Program-made: the position numbers and the translations under genes
Part shown: piece by piece, positions 1 through 9,923 of the stretch
How positions within the stretch are numbered: position 1 is the stretch's first letter
Layout: each line of letters starts with the position of its first letter
Assembly: GCA_900074885.1 (NCBI GenBank)
Contig: FJUW01000020.1
Coordinates: forward strand, 736,844-800,843
Length of the DNA: 64,000 nt
DNA from: Rhynchosporium graminicola
Lineage: Eukaryota > Ascomycota > Leotiomycetes > Helotiales > Ploettnerulaceae
Direction: 5' to 3'
The notes under the pieces: model-generated
The model's input: the letters and a program-made list of their open reading frames with translations, nothing else
What the model was told of the DNA's origin: nothing
Databases searched by the model: none

Positions 1-1581
1 ATTGATAAGAATATTCCAGCAGCGAAGATCTGGTTCTAGATTGTAGACATCTTGGATTTGGTCGAAGTATGAGACGACCTCCTGCAGTTCCCCTCGTTTC
101 GCATGCACATGGAGCACCGGCGCAATCTCACCGGGGTTTTGTAGGGACGAATGGCCTCCTGTTGAGTCTCGCGCAACCAGTTGATCGAAAAGAGCGTGAA
201 CCGTTTGGGCATCGCCTAGGTTCGCAAATTCGGACATACACATCCTGTAAGCTAATCTGGTGGGCTTGGAGTATATTCGGAAGAAGTCATCGAGGATCTG
301 TTGCATGCCAAGAACACTGTGATGATCACAGCAGATTTTCAGAAGCGTGTGAAGTGTTCGTCGACTGAACAGGACCTCCTTTGACCAACGTGCTCGTCGA
401 TAACACTTTATTGCGAGCTTTGTCTCGTTCAAGCGTATAAGCATATCAGTTACCACGCCGAAGAGATTAGGCGTAAGAAGTTTCCAATTCTGCAAAATGG
501 AGAGGAGACTAAAAAATCTTGTAGAGTCGAAAGCTTGCTCATTCAGCAAGGCCTTTCGAACAAATCTTGAAGCAAATTCTACGAAATCTGCAGACTCGTC
601 AGATAAAGCGTCGGGAGATGTGTTCTCAAGCCTCCTATTCACATATCCTGCTAGTTCGATCGCCTGGGTTCCAATAGCAGGATCTCGACCGAGATTTTGG
701 AGAATACTAGGACCCTTCGACTCGGTACTTTGAGCTCTAAATTCCTCATAATCTTTCCAAATAGAAAACGCTCGTGACCACGAAGAGTTATTGATCAGAT
801 AGGCCAGCAGTTCTTCAGCACCTGCCGGGTATTTGAATGTTTCGAGAGCCGTGGTATACAAGGTCATTGCATCTGCGAGATTCCGCATCTCCAGGTAGGC
901 TCGAATCGCAAATCGGAGAGTTACTGGTGTCATTTGCTCCTGCTCTAAGGCTTCGAATAGCTCGGTAGTTCTTTCGGCATCACTGAATCGTTCTGAGGTC
1001 GACAAGTACTGCATGAGAGGCACCCGAAGAACAGACTGCTGATCGCGATCTTCTAAGAGAGTGTATCGTCTCCAAGCCTCTTCGTAATCAAAACTTGTCG
1101 AAAGGCGAAGCTTTTCTTGGAGAAGAGCCATTCTTTGAGACTCTGCAACTGTATTGTCTATCTCAGCAGCAGCTCCAGGGGCGTCCACTGCCGTATTCGA
1201 GACGGTGTCCTGTGGTGCATAAGAAGTATACTGGCGATAGCTAAGCTTCTCCAGGCCATTTATAGCAAACCTACCGCCACCATAGCCTGAGCATTGCCGT
1301 AAAAAGTTCCATGTTCCAGCTGGATATAAAAAGTTCAAGAGCGTGCCATTACTTCCCCGTACAGCTGACCGTTGTTGCTGCACATCTTGCTCTCCTTGCT
1401 GTTCGATAGCAGCTGCCATCTGGACCATAGCAGTCCATAACGGAGATATTTCCAAATCGCTAGCACCGTGATTCCAGAATGATGAGTGGAGTATTCGGCG
1501 ACTCTTCAATACTTTCTTGGATGCTGGCAGCAGACGCCAGAGACTGCCTGATTCTAAACATCCTGCCGTAAGCTCCAGCAT
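1..1581 (-). CDS. Pentatricopeptide-repeat mitochondrial expression factor, Cya5-like (3' part beyond window)
   Basis: The minus strand is open from an ATG at 1581 to the window edge, giving 527 codons with no stop or visible intron, so the C-terminal part is missing. The N-terminus (MLELTAGCLESGSLWRLLP) is basic and hydroxylated like a mitochondrial presequence, and it resembles the start of fungal Cya5-type translation regulators as I remember them. The body is made of helical-hairpin units of PPR character, for example around residues 175-250 and 400-527, where segments read like AYxxMxNLADAMTLYTTAL and FANLGDAQTVHALFDQL. Such proteins bind mitochondrial transcripts; yeast CYA5/AEP3-class factors act on respiratory-chain mRNAs. 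An in-frame stop lies upstream of the chosen ATG. PPR assignment is fairly secure; the exact orthologue (Cya5 rather than another PPR factor) is inference. It is divergent from SRP68. Confidence 0.8.
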   Translation of the reverse strand, partial: MLELTAGCLESGSLWRLLPASKKVLKSRRILHSSFWNHGASDLEISPLWTAMVQMAAAIEQQGEQDVQQQRSAVRGSNGTLLNFLYPAGTWNFLRQCSGYGGGRFAINGLEKLSYRQYTSYAPQDTVSNTAVDAPGAAAEIDNTVAESQRMALLQEKLRLSTSFDYEEAWRRYTLLEDRDQQSVLRVPLMQYLSTSERFSDAERTTELFEALEQEQMTPVTLRFAIRAYLEMRNLADAMTLYTTALETFKYPAGAEELLAYLINNSSWSRAFSIWKDYEEFRAQSTESKGPSILQNLGRDPAIGTQAIELAGYVNRRLENTSPDALSDESADFVEFASRFVRKALLNEQAFDSTRFFSLLSILQNWKLLTPNLFGVVTDMLIRLNETKLAIKCYRRARWSKEVLFSRRTLHTLLKICCDHHSVLGMQQILDDFFRIYSKPTRLAYRMCMSEFANLGDAQTVHALFDQLVARDSTGGHSSLQNPGEIAPVLHVHAKRGELQEVVSYFDQIQDVYNLEPDLRCWNILIN

Positions 1582-2082
1582 GCCCTGCGCGCTAGCAAGG
1601 GCCTCGAGTAAAGACTTTGATTGTAGCTGATCAGCTTGTGAAATCAAGTGTATACGATGATTCTAAAAGTGCCCATCAACAGTTAGCCACCGAAATCTAT
1701 ACAAGCAACATTAAAGGAATCGTACGCAGCAGAGGACATGCTTCGAAACCAAAAGTAAGGCTCAATCGGGCTCCAGCAGTTGCTTCAGTGAATGTTATGT
1801 GCACATCCCAATGACCCGAAGAGTCGTAGTTGATTAGGTGGGATAGGATAGAAGATGAGGCGAAAGTTATGTCTCGGTCGGGTCGAGATCATGAACGGGA
1901 CAACAATTTTAGCTTATACTAATCCCTGCCGAAGTTCCAGGCTGAGCTCCCTTCCAGTTCGGCAAAGCCCACCACAAATCCGCGACCGCAACCCCACCAA
2001 GTCACTTACTTATGGGCACCAGGTACCTTAAGTCCAGGAATAATTGTCCCACTGTCAACACAAGGCAGGCAGTCCAACGCAA
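1582..2082. promoter_or_regulatory. Shared divergent promoter region of the PPR gene and SRP68
   Basis: These 501 bases lie between two start codons pointing away from each other, so they must hold both promoters. No TATA box or consensus operator stands out. Short open frames here (for example 1617-1814) have no protein-like character. Confidence 0.5.
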
Positions 2083-4045
2083 ATGGAGGTCACCAAATTC
2101 ATCGCATCGGGGCGCGAAAAGGCGAAGCTTGAGGGAGACTATGCGACCTATCGAAAAGGCCTTTCAAATCGAATTCACAACCAGCGGAAGAAGCTTGGAA
2201 TAGCGACCAAACCCCGCGCGAAGTACGACTCCAATAAGACTCAGGTAACTGCGGAGAATATTGCTCAAAACCATGAGTAAGTCGAGTGGTCAGCTGGCTT
2301 CACAATCATGTGTGCTAATGTTTCTTCAGATTCGTCCGCCTATTATTACTCACTTCGGAGCGTGCTTGGGCACATGCAATGTCAATGAGGGAGATTCACT
2401 CCACCGAAAAGAAAGGCATCACTGGCTCGACCCGGACACATATCATCTCCCGTTTACATAAAGCTACAAGTTACGCCAATAATCTATTCCAACTTCTTAC
2501 AGACCAAGCAACGACTAGGGCCAAGAATGAGGATGTTCTGGAAGCACGTGCGTACGCAGCATCACTCTCTGGCGCAACGGCCTTTGAAAAGCAGAATTGG
2601 GAACCTTGCGTAAAGAGTTATTCCGAAGCGAGGATTATATACAGTGCGCTGGCTACATTTACGAAGAGTGATATCTTTAAGGATCTACTGTCGGACCCAG
2701 TTGATCCAAGCATACGATACGGAGCATACCAAATGCGACTTCCCAGAACTGTTGCTATTGAAGCTATATCTCGAAAGTACTTTCCGACTTCCGATGCCAA
2801 GCTTGTTTCTCAGGTTGAGAATTTAGATCCCGATGTCCTGAACGAGCGACCCACAAAGACGAAAGAAACCACTGCGGAGGCTGGCACAATCCCCAAGACC
2901 ATATCCTGGAGGTCTCGAACGGTTAACTTGGAAGACGCTGCCATTGCAACTGCCTTAGCTTCCGTCAATAGCGCAGCGCAGAAGCTAAAAGAGACACTGG
3001 CATCTGTCACAGTCGCACAAGTCAAAGAAAGAGCCTCTGCCTACGATGATATCCTTATTGCAAGTCAAGATACTGTAGACGCAACGAAACATGCAATCGA
3101 TGAGCTAGTGGGAGAAGGAGTTGGCCAAAGCGATAAGCGAATGCAGAGTCTGCAAATTACGCGAACCGCAGTGAGCTATGAGATGGTCAGTTGGCGTATT
3201 GGGCGAAACAGAGTTTTGGTTGGACAGCAAGACGGGGCTGTAATTGATGATTTATTTGCCCAACGTGGCAAGAGCAGCAAGAAGCCGGTTCGAATAGAGG
3301 GTACTGGGCGTAAACTTGCACGCTTTCGCGAGAAAGCTGTATTATACGATTCCATTCTACAGAGTTTGGATTCCATCAAGGAGCTCCCTGGTGTGGCAGC
3401 TGACACCGATTTCTTGGAGGAGATTGACGCCACATATGGCTACTTCGCAGCTCTTAAGTGAGATCCCTAATCAACCATTAAGCATGGCCGTACTGATTTT
3501 GTACTTCCAGATGCTTAACAATTGCTCGTTCACATTCACTAGTATCAAACGCCAAAAATGCACTTGCGTTACTTGCTCGCGCCTCGGAAAAGTGCAATAC
3601 AGCACATTCGTCGCTCCAATCTTCTATGGATATATCCGACTCATCGCCACCCAATATCTCCATTTCACCATCCGAAGTACAGTTCTTGAAAAATCTCCTG
3701 GACGGCGAATTACAGCATTACCGTGCACTTGTTGAGCTGAATAACCTCAATGACAGCACTGCGAAACCCGAACAGCAAATCAGCCGTCAACCTCTGGTGG
3801 AGAAGCTCAGCGATTATCCATTGAATGGAGTAGACCTGGAGAATATTGTGACGTATCCTCCAAAACTTGAGCCGATCCCAGTCAAGCCGCTCTTCTTTGA
3901 TGCCGCGTGGAATTACATCGAGTACCCTGGACGAGAACTTCAAGACACGGTGGAAAGTAGTGGTGCGCAAGAGGCAGCTGCTAAGGGTCAGACTACTGAA
4001 CAGACCGCGCAGCAGAAGAAAGGCTGGTTTGGTTTTGGTAGATAA
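2083..4045 (+). CDS. srp68: Signal recognition particle subunit SRP68
   Basis: Three exons join cleanly: 2083-2276, 2330-3457 and 3511-4045, giving 618 residues. Intron 1 has donor GTAAGT, a CTAAT branch site and a TTCTTCAG acceptor; intron 2 has donor GTGAGAT, a CTAATC branch site and CTTCCAG. SRP68 with SRP72 binds 7S RNA in the cytosolic signal recognition particle and helps deliver ribosomes to the ER. The N-terminal RNA-binding part is the typical arginine/lysine-rich helical domain (IHNQRKKLG near residue 30, then LLLLTSERAWAHAMSM after the first splice). The helical middle part and the short C-terminal SRP72-interacting region (PLFFDAAWNYIEYP) are present, and the tail ends in KKGWFGFGR. 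The start MEVTKFIASGREKAKL matches the family N-terminus; an upstream in-frame ATG at 2044 would add 13 unlikely residues. The gene is convergent with nitrate reductase. Confidence 0.93.
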
Positions 4046-4268
4046 TCACGAAATCTTACTTATTTGGCTTGATTTTAACTGCCTTGCTGTACAAATCTCG
4101 CAGCATCACGAAACGTATCGATATCAATGAAATGTCGAAGCAATTCGTGAAAATCCACAATTTTGCTCATCGATATATATCTACAACATAATTTCATTTC
4201 TTCATAGTAAATGCTGTCATCGAACTCGTATATGTAATATCGCTTGAATAGCTGGTAGTCCCAACAGA

Positions 4269-7061
4269 CTAAAAGAATAACAAATCCTCATCCTTCCAAC
4301 CCAAATCATTCAGGATGCCATGCACACTCTCCTCTAAAGCACCCGGCCCACAAATCAAAACCAAATCCTCCCCATCATTCGACGTACACTGCCCAACTTC
4401 CTTTTCCAACAAGTCCTTTCCTATTCTCCCCGTCAACCCCTTCCAACTCTTCTCCGGTTTTGTCAGCACATACAGCAGTTTACATCTCTCCTCCTTCCCA
4501 TGGTACAACCCATCCATCTCCTCCTTACACAGAATATCAGACTCAAGTCTGTTTCCATCCAGCACTAAACACCTCGTCTCATCCGTCGGGTCACTCAACA
4601 CAGCTCGCAAAACCTGGAAAATAGGTGTAATGCCACTCCCTGCACAAATCATCACGAACCTCTTCACGAACCTCGCCTTTCCGCCAATAGTACAACGGCC
4701 GTTTCTCAAGTACTCGAATTTTCCGATCGGGCCTTTGAAATCTACAAAGTGGCCTACGGGGATCGCGTCTAAGGCTTTCGTCATTTTGCCCCCGGCGCGC
4801 TCGGGAGTGTCGAGATAGACTTTTACTAGAACATCAAGAGTACCTTTTTGAGTTCCTTCGGAAATGGGTGTATAGGATCTGATGATGGCTTCGCGTGTGA
4901 CGGGGTCGCGGAGACGCATCATGAGATGTTGACCGATGGGAAGGCCGGTGCTTTGTTCGCCGTGCTCGAGGGCGAACGTGAAGATGCGCGTGTCGTCTGA
5001 GACGGACTTTTTGGATGAAAGGAGAGCTTTGCTCCAGGTTTTGGGTTGGAGAAATATTGGACGCAAGGTGGATGAGATACTTTCTTCTTCATCGCTGTCT
5101 TGCAGGGCTGCAATGGCGGCTGCGTTGAGGGTTCCAATGTGGTAATCTTTCATCATTTCTTTGGCGGTTTCGGAGTCTGATTGTTGTGTTAGTGCGTGGT
5201 TATTGGGGATAGCAGGTTTTGAGGAGGACGTACGGATTGCCATGAATTCATCGGTGGCATCTTGTCCTGCTGCACTGATGATACTTGTTGCTCCCCCTGG
5301 ATGTCCTTCGAGAAACGCGGTACCGTCGTACACTTCGCCGTTGAGAACAAACCAGGGATTTGCATCCTCATCATGCTTGCGGAGTTCCTCGATATTGATA
5401 CTCTGACCGAGACCATCTTTGGTCATCTTAATCTCCTTCTTTTCTTCGACGACAGCAGTTTCTTCTTCGCCTCCCATGCTCTCTCCCCAGAATCCGTTAG
5501 CGAGGTTGCCGCCCCTCGCTTTCACTTTCTCCATCCATCCTCCAGGCATCAAAGCTGGTTGAGTGGGATGCTCGAAGTGAAGAAATTCTCCTTCCTTGGT
5601 GATTGTAATTCGGTACCATGGATTGTTCATCATGCCCAAGACACTCCAGTACATATCCCGTGGCTGGACATTCATGCTTTCATCCATGCCTCTCACCATG
5701 ATGTCTCCAGAAAGGGCTAAATCGTCAATTTTTAACTCGATATCCCAGAAACACCATGTGAAGCATGTCTCTCGCCAGCCCATGTCCAATTTTCCGCCAA
5801 AGAGCATCTCGTCTTCATCAGCTTGCTCCCTGTAGTCGTCTTCGTGGTATCTAATATTGGCCAGAGCCCAAGATTTCCCCTTGTCTAGTGTCACTTCGAC
5901 CCTAGTGACCCTTCGACCGCCTCCTCCATAAGCGTAGCCACGAACTTTGTATGTTTCAGGTGCATTTACCAAAGACAATTTCTCATCGTGAGCTGGATAT
6001 GCTGTGGCGCTGTTTGTGCTCAAATCATAAATAGCGTATCGTTCATCCATCCACCACTTGGGCTCATTCGCACTCTGCTCAGGACTGATCATCGTAGGCA
6101 GAACTCGGTTGTCGTAAATGTGATACCAGTTATCACTAGGTGCAGCAGTGACAATAAGCCTCTTCAACCACTTCACACTTCGCCCTCCTATCTGGCCGGG
6201 AACGACTACCCGTAAAGGCTTTCCGTGATCTGGGCGAAGCATCTCCCCGTTCATCTTGTGAGCTACCATAATCCCTCTGTTGGGATCCATGGCCCAGTTA
6301 AGCTTCACCGAAGTACCATAGTACCCATTCGGAAGCTTATCAGCGCCTTCCATACAGACAAACTTCGCTCCACGCAATGGCGCCGCTCTCTTCAGTAGCT
6401 CGCCCAGCGCAACACCCGTCCAAAGAGCTGTAGACACACCTGCAGCTCCCCATGAGAAACCTTTCGATTTCCTGACTTGATTCTGCTCTTTTCTACGATT
6501 CCCAGCGCATACAAGAGTGATTGGTACTGTTATCTGCTCGTAATCTGCGATGAGTTGTTTGAGAGTCATGGTTATTGGGTGTTTGACTAAACCCTCTATC
6601 GAGAATTCCCAATCAGGAATTGACGCATCGTCGACTTCTGGCACGGCTCCGTGGTTCCGTACGTAGAAGAGTTCAGTGGAGGTAAGGAAGCCTTCATCGT
6701 AGAGGGCACTGAGTGGTGCCTCGACGTTGAAGGGGTGGATACCGGTGAGACGAATCAGTCTCGGGTCTCTTGGCACATGGTTGTCGGGAGTTTTGAGATC
6801 TTCTTTTAGAATGGCGGTCGGTTCTTTCGAAGGCGGCGGAAGAGCATAGCGGGATAGTATTGCTTCACTGGTTCTTCTAGAATTGGGTGAGGAGTCGTCT
6901 GATGTATCGCTTCCGCTGTGATGGGATTTGGGTGGAGTTGGTGGTACTTGGAATGATATGGATGATAAGTTCCGGGCTGGCTTCTTATTTTTGAGTGATG
7001 GAGAGGGAGGCGCCGTTGAGAGAGGAGAAGCAAGATCTGCTGGAATCATGTTGACTGACAT
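4269..7061 (-). CDS. niaD: Nitrate reductase [NADPH], molybdenum/heme/FAD enzyme
   Basis: Reduces nitrate to nitrite with NADPH in the cytosol, the first step of nitrate assimilation. The open frame is 930 codons, but a 57-nt intron (5177-5233, GTACGT...CTAAC...CAG) must be removed, giving exons 7061-5234 and 5176-4269 and 911 residues. Splicing creates His610, the second axial heme ligand (AIHSETAK), 23 residues after His587 of HPGG. In order: a Ser/Pro-rich N-terminus; the molybdopterin domain with Cys185 in LVCAGNRR; the Mo-cofactor dimerisation domain; cytochrome b5 at about 555-625; the FAD domain with RSYTP; and the NADPH domain with GSGITP and CGPGALEE, ending in the usual LLFF. No nitrite reductase or nitrate transporter lies next to it, so the cluster seen in some fungi is absent here. 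The upstream region carries a NIT4-type palindrome and GATA sites. Confidence 0.96.
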   Translation of the reverse strand: MSVNMIPADLASPLSTAPPSPSLKNKKPARNLSSISFQVPPTPPKSHHSGSDTSDDSSPNSRRTSEAILSRYALPPPSKEPTAILKEDLKTPDNHVPRDPRLIRLTGIHPFNVEAPLSALYDEGFLTSTELFYVRNHGAVPEVDDASIPDWEFSIEGLVKHPITMTLKQLIADYEQITVPITLVCAGNRRKEQNQVRKSKGFSWGAAGVSTALWTGVALGELLKRAAPLRGAKFVCMEGADKLPNGYYGTSVKLNWAMDPNRGIMVAHKMNGEMLRPDHGKPLRVVVPGQIGGRSVKWLKRLIVTAAPSDNWYHIYDNRVLPTMISPEQSANEPKWWMDERYAIYDLSTNSATAYPAHDEKLSLVNAPETYKVRGYAYGGGGRRVTRVEVTLDKGKSWALANIRYHEDDYREQADEDEMLFGGKLDMGWRETCFTWCFWDIELKIDDLALSGDIMVRGMDESMNVQPRDMYWSVLGMMNNPWYRITITKEGEFLHFEHPTQPALMPGGWMEKVKARGGNLANGFWGESMGGEEETAVVEEKKEIKMTKDGLGQSINIEELRKHDEDANPWFVLNGEVYDGTAFLEGHPGGATSIISAAGQDATDEFMAIRTSSSKPAIPNNHALTQQSDSETAKEMMKDYHIGTLNAAAIAALQDSDEEESISSTLRPIFLQPKTWSKALLSSKKSVSDDTRIFTFALEHGEQSTGLPIGQHLMMRLRDPVTREAIIRSYTPISEGTQKGTLDVLVKVYLDTPERAGGKMTKALDAIPVGHFVDFKGPIGKFEYLRNGRCTIGGKARFVKRFVMICAGSGITPIFQVLRAVLSDPTDETRCLVLDGNRLESDILCKEEMDGLYHGKEERCKLLYVLTKPEKSWKGLTGRIGKDLLEKEVGQCTSNDGEDLVLICGPGALEESVHGILNDLGWKDEDLLFF
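5177..5233 (-). other. 57-nt stop-free intron in nitrate reductase
   Basis: Donor GTACGT and acceptor CAATCAG with a CACTAAC branch site. The length is a multiple of three and no stop occurs in frame, so gene finders would read through and insert 20 residues in place of the heme-ligand histidine. The splice junction C|AC forms that histidine codon. Confidence 0.9.
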
Positions 7062-8193
7062 GATATGGAAGAATGTGAGTATACAAGGGATTCAAGCAGA
7101 CGATTTATCCAAAGAGTTTAATGATATCCCATTGTATCAACACATACGTATGTAAGGCCAATGGTAGATGGTAAGGATCAATATGGAAGTTTGAAGAGAC
7201 GGTCACAGTCGAGGACGAAATGCAGGCTGGAGAGGACTGATAAGTTCAAATTCGTGAACAAGAAATGAACCGCTATAAGACCATCCACCGTAAATTAAAG
7301 GACGATACCTACCAATTGACGTAGACGAGTTACAACAAATTCTACCTTGACCAGCTGTAGTGGGTAAGTCATCTTAGTGACGGTTCTGCGCGGAGGTACA
7401 CAGGTCTGATCGATAGGCGCAGGCCTAGGGATTTTAGAATGCGGCATGCTGGGATTTGCATTTGCAAAGAATGTCCATTGTACCAGCCACTTCCGCGGAT
7501 GTCTAACAGAAAAGGCGGTCTCCTGGCATTGATGTCTGGTCAATGGTGGAACGCTGGTGTTTACGATTTCTTATCTAGACCAAGAGGCGAGCGGACTGTG
7601 CTCATTGGTCGACTTTTAGTTTTAGATCTCCACCAGGATCCATTCGTGATATGGAGATATGGACTTCTCCGAGCGATGCAAAACAGCGCAATTGTACTGT
7701 ACAAGACAAGCAACCTTATCTTTAGTCAGCCACTTACTGACTTATCTGTTCCTGCATCTTCAAAAGCACATTTCTTCATACGGAATCGGCCTGGCCCTGG
7801 ACCCCAACCAAAAACGGGTATATTTATCGCCAAGAGACGTCAAAAATAAACACTTCTTGGCCATCCTCACGAAAGATAGCATCTCGTACTAGATCTCCTA
7901 CATTCCCAAGAACCGTTTGGGCTCGAATTCTTGCTTTGGTAATATTCCTTTGGGGTACGGAGATGCTCGAATACCTGATGCGAGCTAATCTACTAACACT
8001 ACCTAGGTAATCAGTTAAAGAGCCGGCAGTCGAACAATTGCCGGAGTGGGAAAACCACCTCTCGGTTCTTGTTCCGAAGTCCTACTAAACCAACCAATTT
8101 CTACCTACCGTTCACTGTTGTCACCATCAAAGCGTCAGTGGCTTTTGCAACGCTACTACAATCGACTAACGACATATAACTCATCCCTTACTC
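7062..8193 (-). promoter_or_regulatory. Nitrate reductase upstream region with GATA-type sites
   Basis: The region upstream of the nitrate reductase start holds several HGATAR elements on either strand: 7238-7243, 7411-7416, 7571-7576, 7717-7722, 7742-7747 and 7824-7829. HGATAR is the known binding core of AreA/NIT2 nitrogen regulators, which act through grouped sites. Part of this stretch may also serve the weak gene at 8194. An ACCTAGGT palindrome sits at 8001-8008. No convincing gene is seen in it. Confidence 0.5.
7492..7499. promoter_or_regulatory. NIT4/NirA-type palindrome TCCGCGGA
   Basis: A perfect 8-bp palindrome about 430 bp upstream of the nitrate reductase ATG. TCCGCGGA is the established recognition sequence of Neurospora NIT4, the nitrate-specific Zn2Cys6 activator. 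An 8-mer is expected about once per 65 kb by chance, so its position in this promoter is suggestive, not proof. Confidence 0.6.
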
Positions 8194-9132
8194 ATGGACA
8201 TACGACATGAGGCAATTTGCTGTTTCAAATACCGCCTTTCGCCCGATGCTTCCAAATGTGATGACCATCGACAAATAAACCTCAGGATCCGGCATGGTTA
8301 TCCGATAAATCACTCAATCAAACGTCATCAAGAGCTTGATACTCTTCAACCTACAGAGATGCGGTGGGTCTTTCTAGTAAAACGGGTATCCAAACACCGA
8401 CATGTGCTCAGAAAGAAGTAATTGGTTTGCTTTTACGATACCGACAATGACAATCAAGCTTTAGAGAAATACTGTACATTCGCAGTCTGGGCCCAATCTA
8501 ATCACCACCATCTCACTTGGGATCCAATATTGGGCGGACATCGAGAGGTTACAATGGGCAGTGTCCCCGGATATCAAGCCTCGAAAAAGGGAACAAAAGA
8601 AAGCCTGCGACTTGATTCAGGTGCATGAAGCATGGTAGACAATTCCTTAACATTACAATAACATTTGAAACGAGCCTCCAGTGAAGAAATAACGCGTGGC
8701 AGTCCCCAAATACTCCGCTTCAAATTTGATCTGTATGATGACATTGCCTACTTCTTTCCGACGAGGACGAGAATAAGAAGCTTAGAAGCAGGGCAACTCT
8801 TTCGCAAAATCAAGCAAGCAAACGGCGAACATGAGTGCAAGAACTGCGGCAACCAACCGTGTGGTTGTGCTGACACAATCATGGCATGGGTAACAAACTT
8901 CAATCTCAAAGCCATCGAAGAAGATTATGGAAGAAACTGCTTTCTTGAAATGGTACAAAGAATATTTGGCTGGAAACCTAGTGATGTGAAGAACCGGAAA
9001 GCTCACCATTTCGGGGTATCGAGGGCGTTCAGCATTACCCCTGTGTGCCTGCTTGATGGATCTACTGTCGTGGAACAGAGCTGTCATGAAGCATATCGGA
9101 TTATTGGATGGGACCCTTTCTTCCTTTCGTGA
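8194..9132 (+). CDS. Hypothetical protein, tentative three-exon model
   Basis: Not recognised. The last exon (8682-9132) is open for 150 codons and looks protein-like, with a cysteine cluster (HECKNCGNQPCGC) followed by aromatic/charged helices (AIEEDYGRNCFLEMVQRIFGWKP). It joins in phase across a 47-nt intron (8635-8681, GTAGAC...CTCCAG) to an open stretch 8486-8634 reading YWADIERLQWAVSPDIKP. That stretch could join in phase 0 across a 100-nt intron (8386-8485) to an open frame starting with ATG at 8194. The donors are not strong and no family is known to me, so the model may be wrong in whole or in its 5' part. An alternative is that only the 3' exon is real, or that this is a decayed gene. 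Confidence 0.3.
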
Positions 9133-9923
9133 AACTACAATATGTGGAATTACATATGACCAGGGACTTGACCAGGAACTCAACTTCACTCAACTCATGA
9201 TCATACCTGGAAAGTTGAACAGTGAAAATAAACAAGCTCATCATAGTTCCGACAAAAGAAGTATTCCTTCGACGACGATATTATTACTATTGTCATTATC
9301 GGAAGTAGTAAGATCGGAAGGATCCTGATACTTATATTGGAGAGCAACCATACTGGAATTATACCCACCTAGGTAGTTTGGCTGGCTGCCAAGGGCAGGG
9401 GGTTCCTGCGCTACAACCTGGCGAGGCTACAGCTTTATGCGGATCTCCCAATAAAAGAGGATAGGCCAGTAGCCTCGTGAAGGATCAACTAGTGAAGGGT
9501 TGAAAAATACCTTGATATCGATTTATTCCTTGACTCCCTCCCGTGCCTCTCCCTCCACACGTGTTTGACGAGGCTGTAAGGACTCGGCTGCGCTGCGAGC
9601 GGAAATGCACCCGCTAAGGCTGCCCCTACGTAAGTATTGTACTATCGATAGAGCTCATGGTCATTGATCTTCTCCTTCACCAAACTTCCAAAGCATATTA
9701 CCACAAAGCTTTCAGCACTTGATCAAGCACATATTGCACCTCACCCAGTAAGCCTCCTCGTGTTAAATACGCTCCCGGATACCGATGCATTTCACTGCCG
9801 CGATCAAATCATACTTTCACTGGTCCTTCATGTTCCCTTAGAGTCGCGAATGTGGGGGCACAAGGTACAACATATCCCACTACAACAGCAACGATCCGGT
9901 CTGGGCAGGCTCAGGCTACTCCC
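9133..9923 (+). other. Intergenic region before UPF2
   Basis: No gene recognised. It holds an ACCTAGGT palindrome at 9367-9374 and ends in the UPF2 leader. Open frames in it are short and lack protein character. Confidence 0.5.

Noticed and set aside
4315..6215. Several plus-strand open frames opposite nitrate reductase
   Set aside because: They are antisense to a well-supported coding region and have no protein-family character.
4269..9132. Nitrate assimilation gene cluster
   Set aside because: No nitrite reductase or nitrate transporter is next to nitrate reductase; neighbours are SRP68 and UPF2.
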